A DNA stretch of 64,000 nt. Source: Piscicola geometra. Lineage: Eukaryota; Annelida; Clitellata; Hirudinida; Piscicolidae. Numbering within the stretch: position 1 is the stretch's first letter; each line of letters opens with the position of its first letter. The stretch lies in assembly GCA_943735955.1 (NCBI GenBank), contig OX030966.1, positions 6,393,893 to 6,457,892 of the forward strand, in the 5' to 3' direction. The notes under the pieces were generated by a model. That model was given only the letters and a program-made list of their open reading frames with translations. It searched no databases and was not told where the DNA came from. Below, one piece after another: positions 46,053-56,943 of the stretch. Position numbers and translations under genes: made by a program.

Positions 46053-46080
46053 CACTTTCAAGATAGAAGGATGCCTAACT
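46053..46080 (+). repeat. Inverted copy of a C3orf38-homologue exon segment
   Basis: Bases 46053-46077 are the exact reverse complement of 47132-47156, which lies in exon 2 of the neighbouring minus-strand gene. With two mismatches the match extends to about 33 bp. It lies about 100 bp 3' of the gene's stop codon, so it may be in the 3' UTR. Confidence 0.85.
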
Positions 46081-46178
46081 AAAAGAATATAATACTACTT
46101 GCAATAAAATGCAATTTTTCTTTAATTTATTTATAACGATGGAAAAACTAAAAATAAATCGAAGAGCTCCCGTGGGAT

Positions 46179-47475
46179 TTATTGGAGGGGGCTGGTGGAA
46201 AAGATTTGTTTGGTGTTATCAAGGGAGATCTGGTGTTGAGGGGTGTGGTTGGACAGAGCCAATCTAACTGACTTAATTTTCCAATTGTACTCAGCGTTGC
46301 TATCTCTCAAGAGGCCAAATTGTTGCTCGAAAAGACCAACATGGTCTCCAGAATGGATAGTGCCTGCAACCACAATAACCCTGCGACCGAATCGGTCAGA
46401 AAGTGTTTTGAGACCCCTTTCACTGAGGTTTGGATTGTAGCTCAGCCCACTGCTCATGGTCAGATCCTTAAGTTTGGCACAAACAAATTCAGAACCTTGG
46501 ATGCATTCGTGTATTTTTTCTGAATTATTTTCTGTTAGCAGTGCCATTCTACAGTCGCTGAAAAAATGTTGGGGAGTGAGTGAGTCAGTGGTGTTGGTGA
46601 AGTTGTTGGGGGAAGAAGTGTTGTTGAGGTTGTTGAGCATGAGATAGAACCACTTGCAGAACTCCATGGATAACTCTTTGTCTTCATCATTCGCCTCTAA
46701 GCCTGATTCGTACCAGCAGTTGAGGTCTGTATGCTGTTGTTGCAGTTGTGTTTGTTGTAGTTGTTGGAAGCTTTGAGATGAATTTTGATTAAAGTTTTGT
46801 TGAAGGTATTGTTGTTGAAAAGATTGTTGATGTTGTTGTTGTTGAAAGAGCTGGTTGTTGACTTGTTCTGGTTGTTGAAAAAATGAAGATTGTGGTTGAA
46901 GAGATTGGCAGAAGGTGAGAGAAAGCTGTGGTGATGGAGATTCTTGTGGTATATCTTCATCTTCCATATCCTGAAAAAAATTAGTAAAAATTATTTTTTT
47001 GATCAATCTAATTGAGCTATACAAACTATTTTAAAATATAACAAATGTATTTCTAGTTAAACCTCAACATCATAATTAGAATTCCAAGAAGCTAAGATCT
47101 TCCTGATCAATTCCTTTTTAGTGTCACTAGGTAGGCATCCTTCTATCTTGAAAGTGTCAGCATATAAGAACAAGATGTCTTTTTTAATTTTCTTTCGTTT
47201 GAACAACTCAAATGGGTGATTTGTGTATTTTATAATCGTTTCTACTGAGTCTGAAACAAATAAAAATCATGAAATAACTTTTATTTTTATATATTTATTT
47301 ATAAGTTTTTAAAGTTTATTTCTGATCCTAAAGTTTAGATTCTAAACTTACCTCTTCTGTTTTTTGGATTCAAAATGTTATGAGAAACTGTGTTTGCCAA
47401 AGAATTTAACTCAGAGTCTTGTATGAAACCCAAAATTCCATAAAAGCCGGCTTTTTCTCCCTCACTTAGAGGCAT
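46179..47475 (-). CDS. C3orf38: C3orf38-like protein (DUF4518 / NTF2-like)
   Basis: Three exons, 47352-47475, 47063-47250 and 46179-46970, close in phase to 367 aa. The start is ATG 47475 (MPLSEGEKAGFYGIL). The N-terminal helical region (exons 1-2) and the C-terminal block MEFCKWFYLMLN, PQHFFSDC, NPNLSERGLK, VIVVAGTIHSGDHVGLFEQQFGL and NWKIKSVRL align by eye with vertebrate C3orf38. The middle (residues about 110-190) is a Gln-rich low-complexity insert (FQQQ runs). The function of the family is poorly defined; the C-terminal fold resembles NTF2-like domains. It is arranged head-to-head with the Gln-rich gene at 47866. Identity is from remembered family patterns, so slightly less certain than Mib1 or eIF3e. 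Confidence 0.82.
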
Positions 47476-47865
47476 TTTATTATAAAATTTTTATATTTAA
47501 AATTTCTTTTGCAATTTTTGAAATGAGGATTTAACAAAATTTTTTAATTTTCATGCGTTCAACTTTAATTTTAATATTTCTAAATTAAAGCTTAAATTTT
47601 AACTCTAGTTTTTCTCTATTTTTAAAACTTCAAAATTACGAATTGATCTTTAAACTGGTTCTTTTAACCTTTTATGGTTTCTTAGCGACGCTGTGCAGGT
47701 AGACTTGTTCAACTGTGCAGATAGTTTCACTACTCTATAAAAAGTAATTAATTAATTTAAAATGACTTATTTCTATTAAAACTATAATACTGGAGTATGG
47801 GAGCTGCTCTGTAAGTAAGAGAGTTAACGTTCTACTAACCAAACCACCCCTGAAGTCATTCAACA
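47476..47865. promoter_or_regulatory. Putative bidirectional promoter, 390 bp
   Basis: Start codons of two divergent genes lie 390 bp apart (47475 minus, 47866 plus). No TATA box or clear motif was seen. The shared promoter is inferred only from geometry. Confidence 0.4.
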
Positions 47866-48669
47866 ATGGAATCAAAAGAAGTTAATGATCTTGGAGGTGT
47901 TGATGATGATAATGCTGGTTTTTGTGATGATGATTGTCTTGGAGCTTGTAATGTTGATGGCGGTGGTGGTGATAGTAGTGGTGCTTGTGTTGTTGATGGT
48001 GAAGATGTTTCTAGTGGTGTTTGTATAACTGATGATGATGATAATGATGATGCTGGTAGTGATGGGGGTGATGAAGAGACCACAGGGAAGAGGGAGGAAA
48101 CTGAGCCGGTTACTTCGAAAAAAGTTTCAAAAAACAAAAAAACAAAGTTAAAAATTCCACAACAACAACAAAACAAACAACAGCAAAGATGTGAAGATCA
48201 ACAATGCAAACAACAACAAAAAGGCGATGTCACAAAGCTACGACAACAACAGAAAAAACCCGTTGTTAAGAGTAATTCGGACAGTCTGAAAAGCGTCAAA
48301 AAACAAGAACCAAAACGGAAACAAGACATGAGCAAACAACAACAACAACAGCAACAACAAGATAAAGCAAAACAACAACAAAAGCAAGAAGAGCAACAAA
48401 AACAACAATCAAAAAACGAACAAAACATAAAAAAACAACAGCAGCAACTGAAACAACAACAACTACTACGCCAGCAACAACAACAACAACAACAACAACA
48501 AAACGAACAACTGTTGAAGGAGATGCAACTACAGCAGGATAACTACCCCTACATTGACCCCCTCAAGAACTGCTCCAAGGAGTTCCTCAAGAGGATCCAA
48601 GAACTGTCGAATCTTGAAGCAGAAACTAAGAGAATGGAAAATATCCAGAATAAATACAAGAAAAAATGA
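47866..48669 (+). CDS. Gln/Lys-rich protein, unrecognised (single exon, 267 aa)
   Basis: An intact ORF from ATG 47866 (acaATGG context) to TGA 48669. Residues 1-80 are Asp/Gly-rich with scattered Cys. Residues 85-210 are Lys/Gln-rich with long poly-Gln tracts (CAA-coded). The C-terminus (about 225-267: YPYIDPLKNCSKEF, then a charged coiled-coil-like ELSNLEAETKRMENIQNKYKKK in two parts) is the only high-complexity region. I do not recognise it. The tail is the segment to search with. The frame is open for 804 nt despite low complexity and it uses a good start, so I believe it is a gene, but it could be one exon of a larger one. Confidence 0.55.
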   Translation: MESKEVNDLGGVDDDNAGFCDDDCLGACNVDGGGGDSSGACVVDGEDVSSGVCITDDDDNDDAGSDGGDEETTGKREETEPVTSKKVSKNKKTKLKIPQQQQNKQQQRCEDQQCKQQQKGDVTKLRQQQKKPVVKSNSDSLKSVKKQEPKRKQDMSKQQQQQQQQDKAKQQQKQEEQQKQQSKNEQNIKKQQQQLKQQQLLRQQQQQQQQQQNEQLLKEMQLQQDNYPYIDPLKNCSKEFLKRIQELSNLEAETKRMENIQNKYKKK

Positions 48670-49104
48670 AAGATTCAATGCATTATTTATAAAATGGAAA
48701 AAATAACTTTAAATATTGAAGTCTTTGGACAATTTTGAGTAACTATTTATAAACTTACTAAAAAAAGATAATAGATTGTTTTTTAAAATGAAAATGTATT
48801 GTTTTTATTTGTTAATAAAAGCCTTACTTCAATTCGCCTTTGTAATGAAAGCTTTTAAAATAGAACTGAAATGTTTTGAAGCATTTTGAGCAGACGAATC
48901 AAATGTCTATATTCAACAAAAATACATAACTCAATATACTATGAACTTTTATGATTCGTATAACATGTTTAGCACTATTGGCGATCAGATAAGGGAAGAT
49001 ATGCACTAGAAGTTGTTAAGATTTGCCGAATGAATCTTCGCCTAGAGACGACTGTTAATATAAAAGCTTGAAAGAATCAAATAGACACACACAACCCCCC
49101 CCCC
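48670..49104. other. Convergent intergenic region
   Basis: AT-rich; carries the 3' ends of the Gln-rich plus-strand gene and the acidic minus-strand gene. AATAAA-like sequence (taataaaagcc) at about 48812-48822. No gene seen. Confidence 0.4.
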
Positions 49105-50893
49105 TCAGTGACTTAACCAAGACTTCTCCTTCTTGAGAGAGAAGTAATCACTGACTTTTTTGAGGGCTCCGCCGATGAAACTCGAAGTGGGCGGTGAGCG
49201 GGAACGACCGGCTTGCACGTCTGGAGACCTGAAGACTTTAAGGCCTTCGTCTCTCAGTGCTGGCAGAGGGGGAGGCGGTGGTGGAGAGGTTGGTGTCTCG
49301 TGTGTTTCTTCTGCTTTGTTGCTTAGCATGTTGTTAGTGTTATTTTTGTTGTTGTTGTTGTTGAGGGTGTTGTTGTTGGTTTTTTCGTTGATGTCGTCAC
49401 TGCTATTAGAGATTGTGTTAATGCTGTTGTTGCTGTTATTTTTGCTGTTGTCAATGCTGTTGTTGTTGCTGTTGATCTTACTGTTACTGTTGGTGTTATT
49501 TCCTTTGTTGTTGTTGTTCATAAGATAGTCATCGTTATTTTCGTTATTCAAATATTCACCACTGTTCGACCCAACATTATCATCGATGGAGGCATCATTA
49601 TCAGCACTCCCATTATACTCTTCATCATCATAGCTGATAGCAACACCATCATCACTATCATCATCATTATCAACCCCACCACCAGCAACATCCTCATCAT
49701 TATCACCACCACCAGCATCCTCATCATTATCATCACCACCACCAGCAACATCATCATCAAAAACAACAGGTTTATCCCCAAGATCAATATCATAACCGTC
49801 ATCAGATCCTTTTTCATCATCATCGTTATCATCATCATCATTGCGTGTTGTTACAACTGCATTCTTATTCATAAATGTGGCATGGTAGTCACTGTGGCGA
49901 TTACTATTAGTATTGTTATGAGTATTATTATCAGTATTATCTTTTTGTTTATTGTTTTTACTATTATGCAAGATGGACTTGGCGGGAAAGATGTTTTTTG
50001 GCATTAGGTATGTGTCTGGAACTCCTCCGGCTTCGTTCGAACTAAAAACCTCTTCATTTTCTAGACTTAAATTCCTTTTTGAATTATGATTAATATCATC
50101 TTCATCTTCATCATCATCATCATCACCACCTTTATCTAGCGCTTTATCGTTATGATATACTGAATCTTTCCGGGGATGGCGGAGAAAGAAGCCTGCACCT
50201 GGAATCAAACTCTTTCTCTTCTCCACTTTTGGCGCGCTTTCTGGCTCATTTGAAGCGATTTTTGGCGGGATTTCGGTGTTCTTGTTGTCTGAGTCGTGCA
50301 TGAGAAATGCCGGGAAGTCAGAGTTGCTTCCCATCCAGACAGACTCGTCGAAACTTTTTCCTATTTTCGTGTCTGAAAAACAAAACGTTCTGAGTTGTTG
50401 GTTCTTTTTGTGTTGGTCCTGCTTCAAACTGGACACCTTGTTCAACTTCCTTTTCCGTTTTTCACCTGGAAACATCTTTTTGAACTGCCTCACAAACGTC
50501 TCGACTGAGGAGGAGCCTCTGAGTGGTTTGTTGTCGACGTAATTGTTGCTGTAGTTGTCGTTGATGCTGCTGGGGTAGTTGTTGTTCTGGTATTCGTAAC
50601 TATCATCAGCAAGGCCTGCCTCTTGCATGGCCCTCTGCTGCTGCTTGGTGGCCACTTTATTCTTGTAAGTCTTCTTCCTGCTCTGTGTCTGTCTGCTCAG
50701 GAAGTCGTCTGGCGAGTAGAACATCTCTCCACCAGCCTCGACAGAATCATCGTCATCATCCTCTTCCTTCATGAACCTACCGAAGTCGTTATCGTCATCA
50801 TCATCATCACCCTCGTAACTGTTCTTTGGAAAAGCACCCTTATCAATGACGCCTATTTCTGTGTCCATGGTCATCATCAGGGTTTTGAAGTGC
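49105..50893 (-). CDS. Large acidic Asp/Asn-rich protein, unrecognised (about 590 aa, probably a 3' terminal exon)
   Basis: A single open frame on the minus strand. The first ATGs are at 50877. The frame stays open upstream to an acceptor-like ttctag at about 50894, reading HFKTLMMTMDTEIG, so this may be the last exon of a longer gene rather than a complete one. High-complexity islands include FYSPDDFLSRQTQSRKKTYKNKVATK, SSVETFVRQFKKMFPGEKRKRK and the C-terminus FIGGALKKVSDYFSLKKEKSW (each longer block described here only in outline). The centre is Asp, Gly and Asn runs. There are no membrane segments in this part. Basic patches next to acidic tracts resemble nuclear or cytoplasmic scaffold tails, but no function can be claimed. 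Confidence 0.5.
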
Positions 50894-51613
50894 CTAGAAT
50901 TAATTAGTTAAAAAAAGTATGTTTCACAGTTCGATTAGTGATATAATTTCATCTGTGTTGTGTCTTGAGTTGTCAACGTTTTCAATTACAGTAAATAGAT
51001 TAAATTTCAAGTTTATTACTTTTTTAGCTCAAATAAAAACATAAATAAAAAGCTTTGATTCTTCGATATATAAATAAGTATTTGAATATTATTCTGAGCA
51101 ATTTGGGAGGGACAAATGATTAACTAATCATGTATTTATGCAAAAAACTGAATTGAAGACATTCTTGCTTTATTTCACATTCAATTGTGTTCTTGTGGTG
51201 AGTAAGCTCTTAAAGCCCTTTGAAATGTTCAAATTGTACATTTCATACTAGTTAAAACAATCAATAAAGTAATAATAAAGCAGATAGTATAGAAAAAGTA
51301 TTTAAAAAGTCTAGGTGTATGGGTGTCGTGCCAGGCTGTATAATACAACTGGGTTCTTTCTGATTCACAGCTTTTACAATGACTAGCCCAAATTGCTCTA
51401 TTCACATACCTATCAAGTTTGGCATCGTTTTGACCATAAAGTACCTCTTAAAGCTTCTATTTAATTTTTAACAAAATTTTTAAAGTATTTTTAATAATAT
51501 TTCACACACCAAAATATTACACAAATTCAAGTTCTAAAATTAATTGAAGTACCAAATATACAGCTCTTTGTAGTGGAAATGAACGGTAGATATTTTATCG
51601 CTCATTTAACAAT
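50894..51613. other. Region between the acidic minus-strand gene and eIF3e
   Basis: AT-rich and without a supported ORF. It should hold the eIF3e promoter and possibly upstream exons of the minus-strand gene; none could be placed. Confidence 0.35.
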
Positions 51614-54600
51614 ATGGCAGAGTATGACTTAACGAGTAGGATAGCTCCCTACCTTGACAGGCACTTGGTGCTTGGTCTCATGGAGTTCATTGCAGTCAGA
51701 AAGGTTTTAAATTTTCATTTGATTAGAAAAAAATTGTTTTTTTATTAGAAATAAATACTCATGCCGCTTTACATATGATAGCCTGTTAACTTCTTGAAAC
51801 ATTTAAATAATCATTTAAAACTGATTAAGTGTATGTAGGGGCGTCAACCCTTCTTAATAGATGGAAGCAATTGCATCCGTCCCAGCTTGTGTGCTACTTC
51901 AGAGACCCAGTCTTTTGCATTTAAAAATGATTAACTCTAAAAAGTTTAAATGACTGTCTTGAAACACCTCACTAGTTGTACGACACTGAGTCGTTGTTGA
52001 AGGAGAAGATAGAGTTGTTGGACAAGACGAAGATGGTCGACTACTCAGTAGACGTCTATCAACAACTGCATCCCGAGGCCACTGAGGCTCCCAAAGGTTT
52101 GGTGCTGATGATGATTCTGCTTGTGATAATATTAATGATGAGGATGCTGCTAGTTATAATATTAATGATGAGGATGTGCCTAGTTATAATATTAATGATG
52201 AGGATGTTGCTAGTTATAGTATTAATGAGGATGAGGATGCAAGTATTGTTGATGGTATCTGTTAACCTTTATGCATATTTTTTAAATATCAAATATTTAA
52301 CCCTATTTTAAAACGTATTTTAAACACTTCAATAAATATTTAAAGTTATAATCAACACCACCATCACAGAGCTGATAGAGCGCAGAGTGGAGGTGCTGAA
52401 CCAACTAAGGCAAGTGGACGAAGAGACTGAACCACTCCTGAACATCCTCAACTCCGAGGAGAACCATGCCGTCATTGAGAAGACCAGGTTCGCATGGGAG
52501 GGAGAGGGGGTTAGATGCTAGGGAGATAAATAGGAGATGGCGGTATGGTGAAAGTGATGAGGAAAAGGGATGGATATGTGGTTGGTGGGGTGGAGGGGAT
52601 GAAATTGAAAAAAAAAATCTTTTCAGATTTTTGTAATTTTAAAGCCTATTGGAGGGAAAATGGGGTTAGTGGGAAAATTGTGGAGGTTCTGGAATGGAAT
52701 GCAAAATAATGACGATTGTGTAAAATAAGTTGTTCAATTCATTTACAGGGATGTCAAAAACCTCTTTGAGATTCTGTCCGAGAAAGGAGTATGTTGCCAT
52801 TGTTTAATTTTATGCTAGAACATCATAATCAGCATCTTCGCATCATCATCACCATCATCACTACTATCATCAACAGCACCACCACCACACTATTATCACC
52901 ACCACCACCACATCACCATCATCACCACCACACTATCATCATCATCATACCCATCATCATCATCATCACCACTAGTTCAAGATGGAGATGTTGGAGAAGT
53001 TATACAAGAGTGCCAAATTCTTGTTCGACTGCGGCAACTACACGTCAGCCTCTCAGTACCTCTACTTCGTCAGAGTTCTGGTGAGTGAGTGGTCAGGGGT
53101 AAAGGATGGTTAGTGAGTGAGTAGGGGGGGGTTCGAAACGGTTGGTTGATGGTTATGATTTTTGTGCATGAACCTTTGGTACTAGTGTAAAATCGAGCAA
53201 TCAAAAAACTTTATTTACATTTCAAAACCACCCCCCCTACCACAGTTGCCACCGAGCGACCGCAACTACATGAACACGATGTGGGGCAAGCTCGCTTCTG
53301 ACATCCTCCTCCAAGACTGGGACAATTCCATGGAGGACGTCAACAAACTGCAGGAAGTCATCGATAACAATGTACGTGTTGGAGGGAATTGTAAGGGGAT
53401 GAAATGATATGGCTTCGACATTTTCATTGCTTGGCATATTTTTGTGGTAGGGGGTAGTATGTCTTTGGTTGATTTATTTCGCAATTAATCCACACCCAAC
53501 TCCCGCCAAAAACACCCATTTCATCCCTTAATACTCTCTTCCTATCACCATTCTTAATCTTCCACACGCACACACATCTATCTTCTCACATTCTATAATC
53601 TTTCCAACTCCACACATACACCCTTTCTTAACTCCTCCCTCCCCATCCGATCCAGGCGTCAGCGCCTCTAGTGATTCTGCAGCAGCGCACGTGGCTGGTG
53701 CACTGGAGCCTCTTCGTCTTCCACAACCACCACAAGGGAACCGACCTCATCATCCAGACCTTCCTGCACACGCCCAAGTAGGTGCAGCCAGTGGGGATGG
53801 GCGGAGATGGGGATGGGTTTGTGGGGGTCAAATGGCGGGGTCTTTGTCTTTGTGGGAAGAGGTAGTGCATATAATTTTTTTTTTCTCATGCGTGCCACAC
53901 TAAACCCCAACTCACCCTTTCCTTCTCCATCCATCTACCCACTCATCTCCTTCTAACCCCTCCATCCACCCATTTAATCTTCATCCCACCCACCCACTCA
54001 ACTCTCTCTATCAACTCCTCCTACCACCCCTCCACACCCCCCTCCCACATCCCCCATCTACCTTTATCCATCCCAGCTACCTGAACACCATCCAAACCAC
54101 GTGCCCACACATCCTGCGCTACTTGACCGCGGCGGTGGTCACGAGCAGGCTGAGGAGGGCAGAGCAACACCAACAAGACCTCAGAGACCTCGTCAAGGTC
54201 ATCCAACAGGTATGGGGGGGGGGATTGGTTGAGTGGGTGAGTGGGTTAGTGGGCGGATTGGATTGATGGATGGGTAGTGGGTGATTGGCGAGAGAATAGT
54301 GTATTGTGGTTTGGTTGAGGTATTTAGAGTTATGAACTGAACTTTATTTAAACTCTTTATTTCTATCTTCCACTACACTTCTCTTTTTACCCGTTTTCTC
54401 CCCTCTCATTCGTTCCCCCTCCCTCCCCTCTCATTCCTCCTCTCCCCCTCCCTCCCCTCTCTCATTCCCCCTCTCCCCCTTCCTCCCTCTCTCCCCACAG
54501 GAGGCTTACACGTACAGCGACCCGGTGACTGACTTCATCTCGTGCCTTTACCACCACTTCGACTTCGAGGGCGCCCAGAAGAAACTGGTCGAGTGCAAGA

Positions 54601-56059
54601 CGGTCAGTGGGGGTGGTTAGGGTGTTGTGGTCAGTGGGGCTGGTAAGGCTGTTGTGGTCAGTGGGGGTGGTTAGGGTGTTGTGGTCAGTGGGGGTGTTTA
54701 GGTTATTGTGGTCAGGGGTGGGCAGGTGTGCTTGTGGCAGTGGTCAGGGGTGGGCACACAGCATCCTGCAAAAACCTTTTTGCATCGCTACCTTCGCACC
54801 CACTCACCATTCAATCACCCCCGCCAACCGACGCAATCTCTCTCACACACCCATACACCTATTTATTTAATTATTTCTCATTACCAACGACCATTCACAC
54901 ACGACCACTCAATCATCACCCACCCACCAACTTACTTCCCTCACCCTTCCATGCTCCTTTCACAGCTGATCATGAACGACTTCTTCCTGGTGGGCTGCTA
55001 CAAGGAGTTCATCGAGAATGCTCGTCTCCTCATCTTCGAGACGTTCTGCAAGATCAGGAACCGCTTCAGCATCAAGTGAGGGGGGGGGGAAGTGGGGTGG
55101 TTGATGGAGGGCTGAGATGATATCGAGTAAGGGGGTGGGGAGAGATGAGATGATTCATTGCTTCTAAAGCACTAAAAACATTCAATCACTGCAACAACCA
55201 ATCAATTTCTCGATTTCAATCGCTTCAACCCTTCCACCACCACCACCACCACAACGCCCACTTCGGCAACCAACAGGATGCTGGCGGAGAAGCTGGACAT
55301 GCTGGAGGAGGAGGAGGCAGAGAGGTGGATCGTCGACCTGATCAGGAATGCCAGGTTGGACGCCAAGATCGATTCTAAACAGGTGGGTGTGCAGGGAGAA
55401 TGGGTGTGGATGAGTGGGTGGGTTGAGTGGGTGGGTTGAGTGGGTGTGGATGAGTGGGTGGGTTGAGTGGGTGTGGATCAGTGGGTGGGTTGAGTGGGTG
55501 TGGATGAGTGGGTGTGGATGAGTGGGTGGGTTGAGTGGGTGTGGATGAGTGGGTGTGGATGAGTGGGTGTGGATGAGTGGGTGGGTTGAGTGGGTGGGTT
55601 GAGTGGGTAAGTGTGGATGAGAAGGTAGGTAGTGATAGGTGTAGGTGAGTGGGAAAAAAGGTTGGATAAAAGAGTTTTTGGGGCTTTAAATTTTTTTTTC
55701 GTATTTTAAAACAATTTAGTTTTTTTCCAAACTTCCGACTTTCTCCGACCGACCAACAGGGCCTGGTGATCATGGGCACGCAGCCAGTCTCACCCTACCA
55801 ACAAGTGGTCGAGAAGACCAAGAATCTGGCCTTTAAGACGCAGAAGCTGGTGCTCGATATCAAGAAGAACTTTGCTGACAAAGAAGTCGAGGTGGGTGGA
55901 AGGGAAAGAGGGTGGTGGAGGGTGAGGGTGAGAGGGGTTGTTTGTGGTGGGGTGGTGGGAGGAAGATGGTGGGTGGTGGGGAGGGTGGAGTAGTTGACTA
56001 GTTGTGATTTTATTTTCATTAAGTGACTTCTCTTGCAGGTAAACCAGTGGAACGAGTGA
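51614..56059 (+). CDS. eif3e: Eukaryotic translation initiation factor 3 subunit E (eIF3e/INT6)
   Basis: Thirteen exons close in phase to 441 aa (human is 445): 51614-51703, 51976-52096, 52370-52487, 52749-52788, 52976-53080, 53246-53371, 53656-53777, 54077-54209, 54501-54602, 54966-55075, 55277-55382, 55760-55891, 56039-56059. The N-terminus [19 protein letters not shown] and later blocks [35 protein letters not shown], [58 protein letters not shown] and [12 protein letters not shown] match eIF3e throughout, including the PCI domain. It is part of the eIF3 complex binding the 40S subunit. The last coding exon is only 21 nt (VNQWNE). Intron 2 carries a 30-bp tandem repeat, and several introns are G-rich at the start and C-rich at the end. 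Confidence 0.97.
52100..52245 (+). repeat. 30-bp tandem repeat in eIF3e intron 2
   Basis: About four imperfect copies of a unit containing ATAATATTAATGATGAGGAT. It starts a few bases after the donor. Confidence 0.85.
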
Positions 56060-56943
56060 GCAAAAGTGAATTAAGAAGATAAATTATTATGAATTGGTAT
56101 TTAATTTCAAATATCATTACCATTCTGACTTGCTGTATGGTCTTTTTGATTCATAAAAAGTATGAACTCTTTAATTTAATTTATTATAAATATCTTTAGT
56201 AACAGTTTTTTTAAAGCAAATTTTTCGTTTCACCCCCTCTGACCACACCGTCGAATCCACCCTATGGTGTGATAACCCCAATCTTATTCGACATTTTTTA
56301 GGCAAATACTTTTTATTGGAAGGTAAGTCGTGGTGAGTTAACAATGGCTTTCGGAATACTGGTGGATAACGGGTAAAACAAAATGAAGCAGCATTGTAAC
56401 AAATCTAGAAAAGGATTAATAGAAAACAATAAATGTGAAAATAACATTAAATCAAAAATAGAAAATCTAAAATTCAGATTAGAAACGTCGACTATTTGTG
56501 GGTGGTTAAAAACATTCAAAATGCGTACAAAGAAGACAATTGCATTAAAATTATTTTTTGAAAACGGCAGGGTATAAAACAAAATATCTGCACGACTTTA
56601 AATGAACAAGAAGTAATAATTGGTGTCATGCTGTTGTTTTAATGCGAGTAATTAACTAACAAGATTGAATATCTACAATTTGTGGAAGATGGTTTTCTTA
56701 ATCATAAAATTGCTTTTCTAAAACCGTTGGCACTTCTGAAATAAAAAGCAATCTCCAGATCGGTTACAGTTTTTGCGGTATTTTAACTCAAGATTAATCC
56801 AATTTTTCCAATTCTTAAATAGTTTCTTTCTTTATCTTGTCACCACACTGTCTCCCACCTTTCCACCTCCCAATCATCCACAATCTTCCCATAAACACTT
56901 CCACCAAAATCTTTCCAAATCCACTCTCCCCCATTCCACCGTT
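56060..56943. other. Intergenic region between convergent eIF3e and KLF
   Basis: Carries both 3' ends. A 64-codon open frame at 56383-56577 (ending FFENGRV) has a vaguely helix-turn-helix-like, Lys-rich composition and might be a transposase scrap, but there is no diagnostic motif. Confidence 0.35.

Noticed and set aside
56383..56577. 64-codon Lys-rich plus-strand frame as a gene
   Set aside because: No recognised motif, in AT-rich convergent intergenic DNA; may be a transposase scrap but unsupported.
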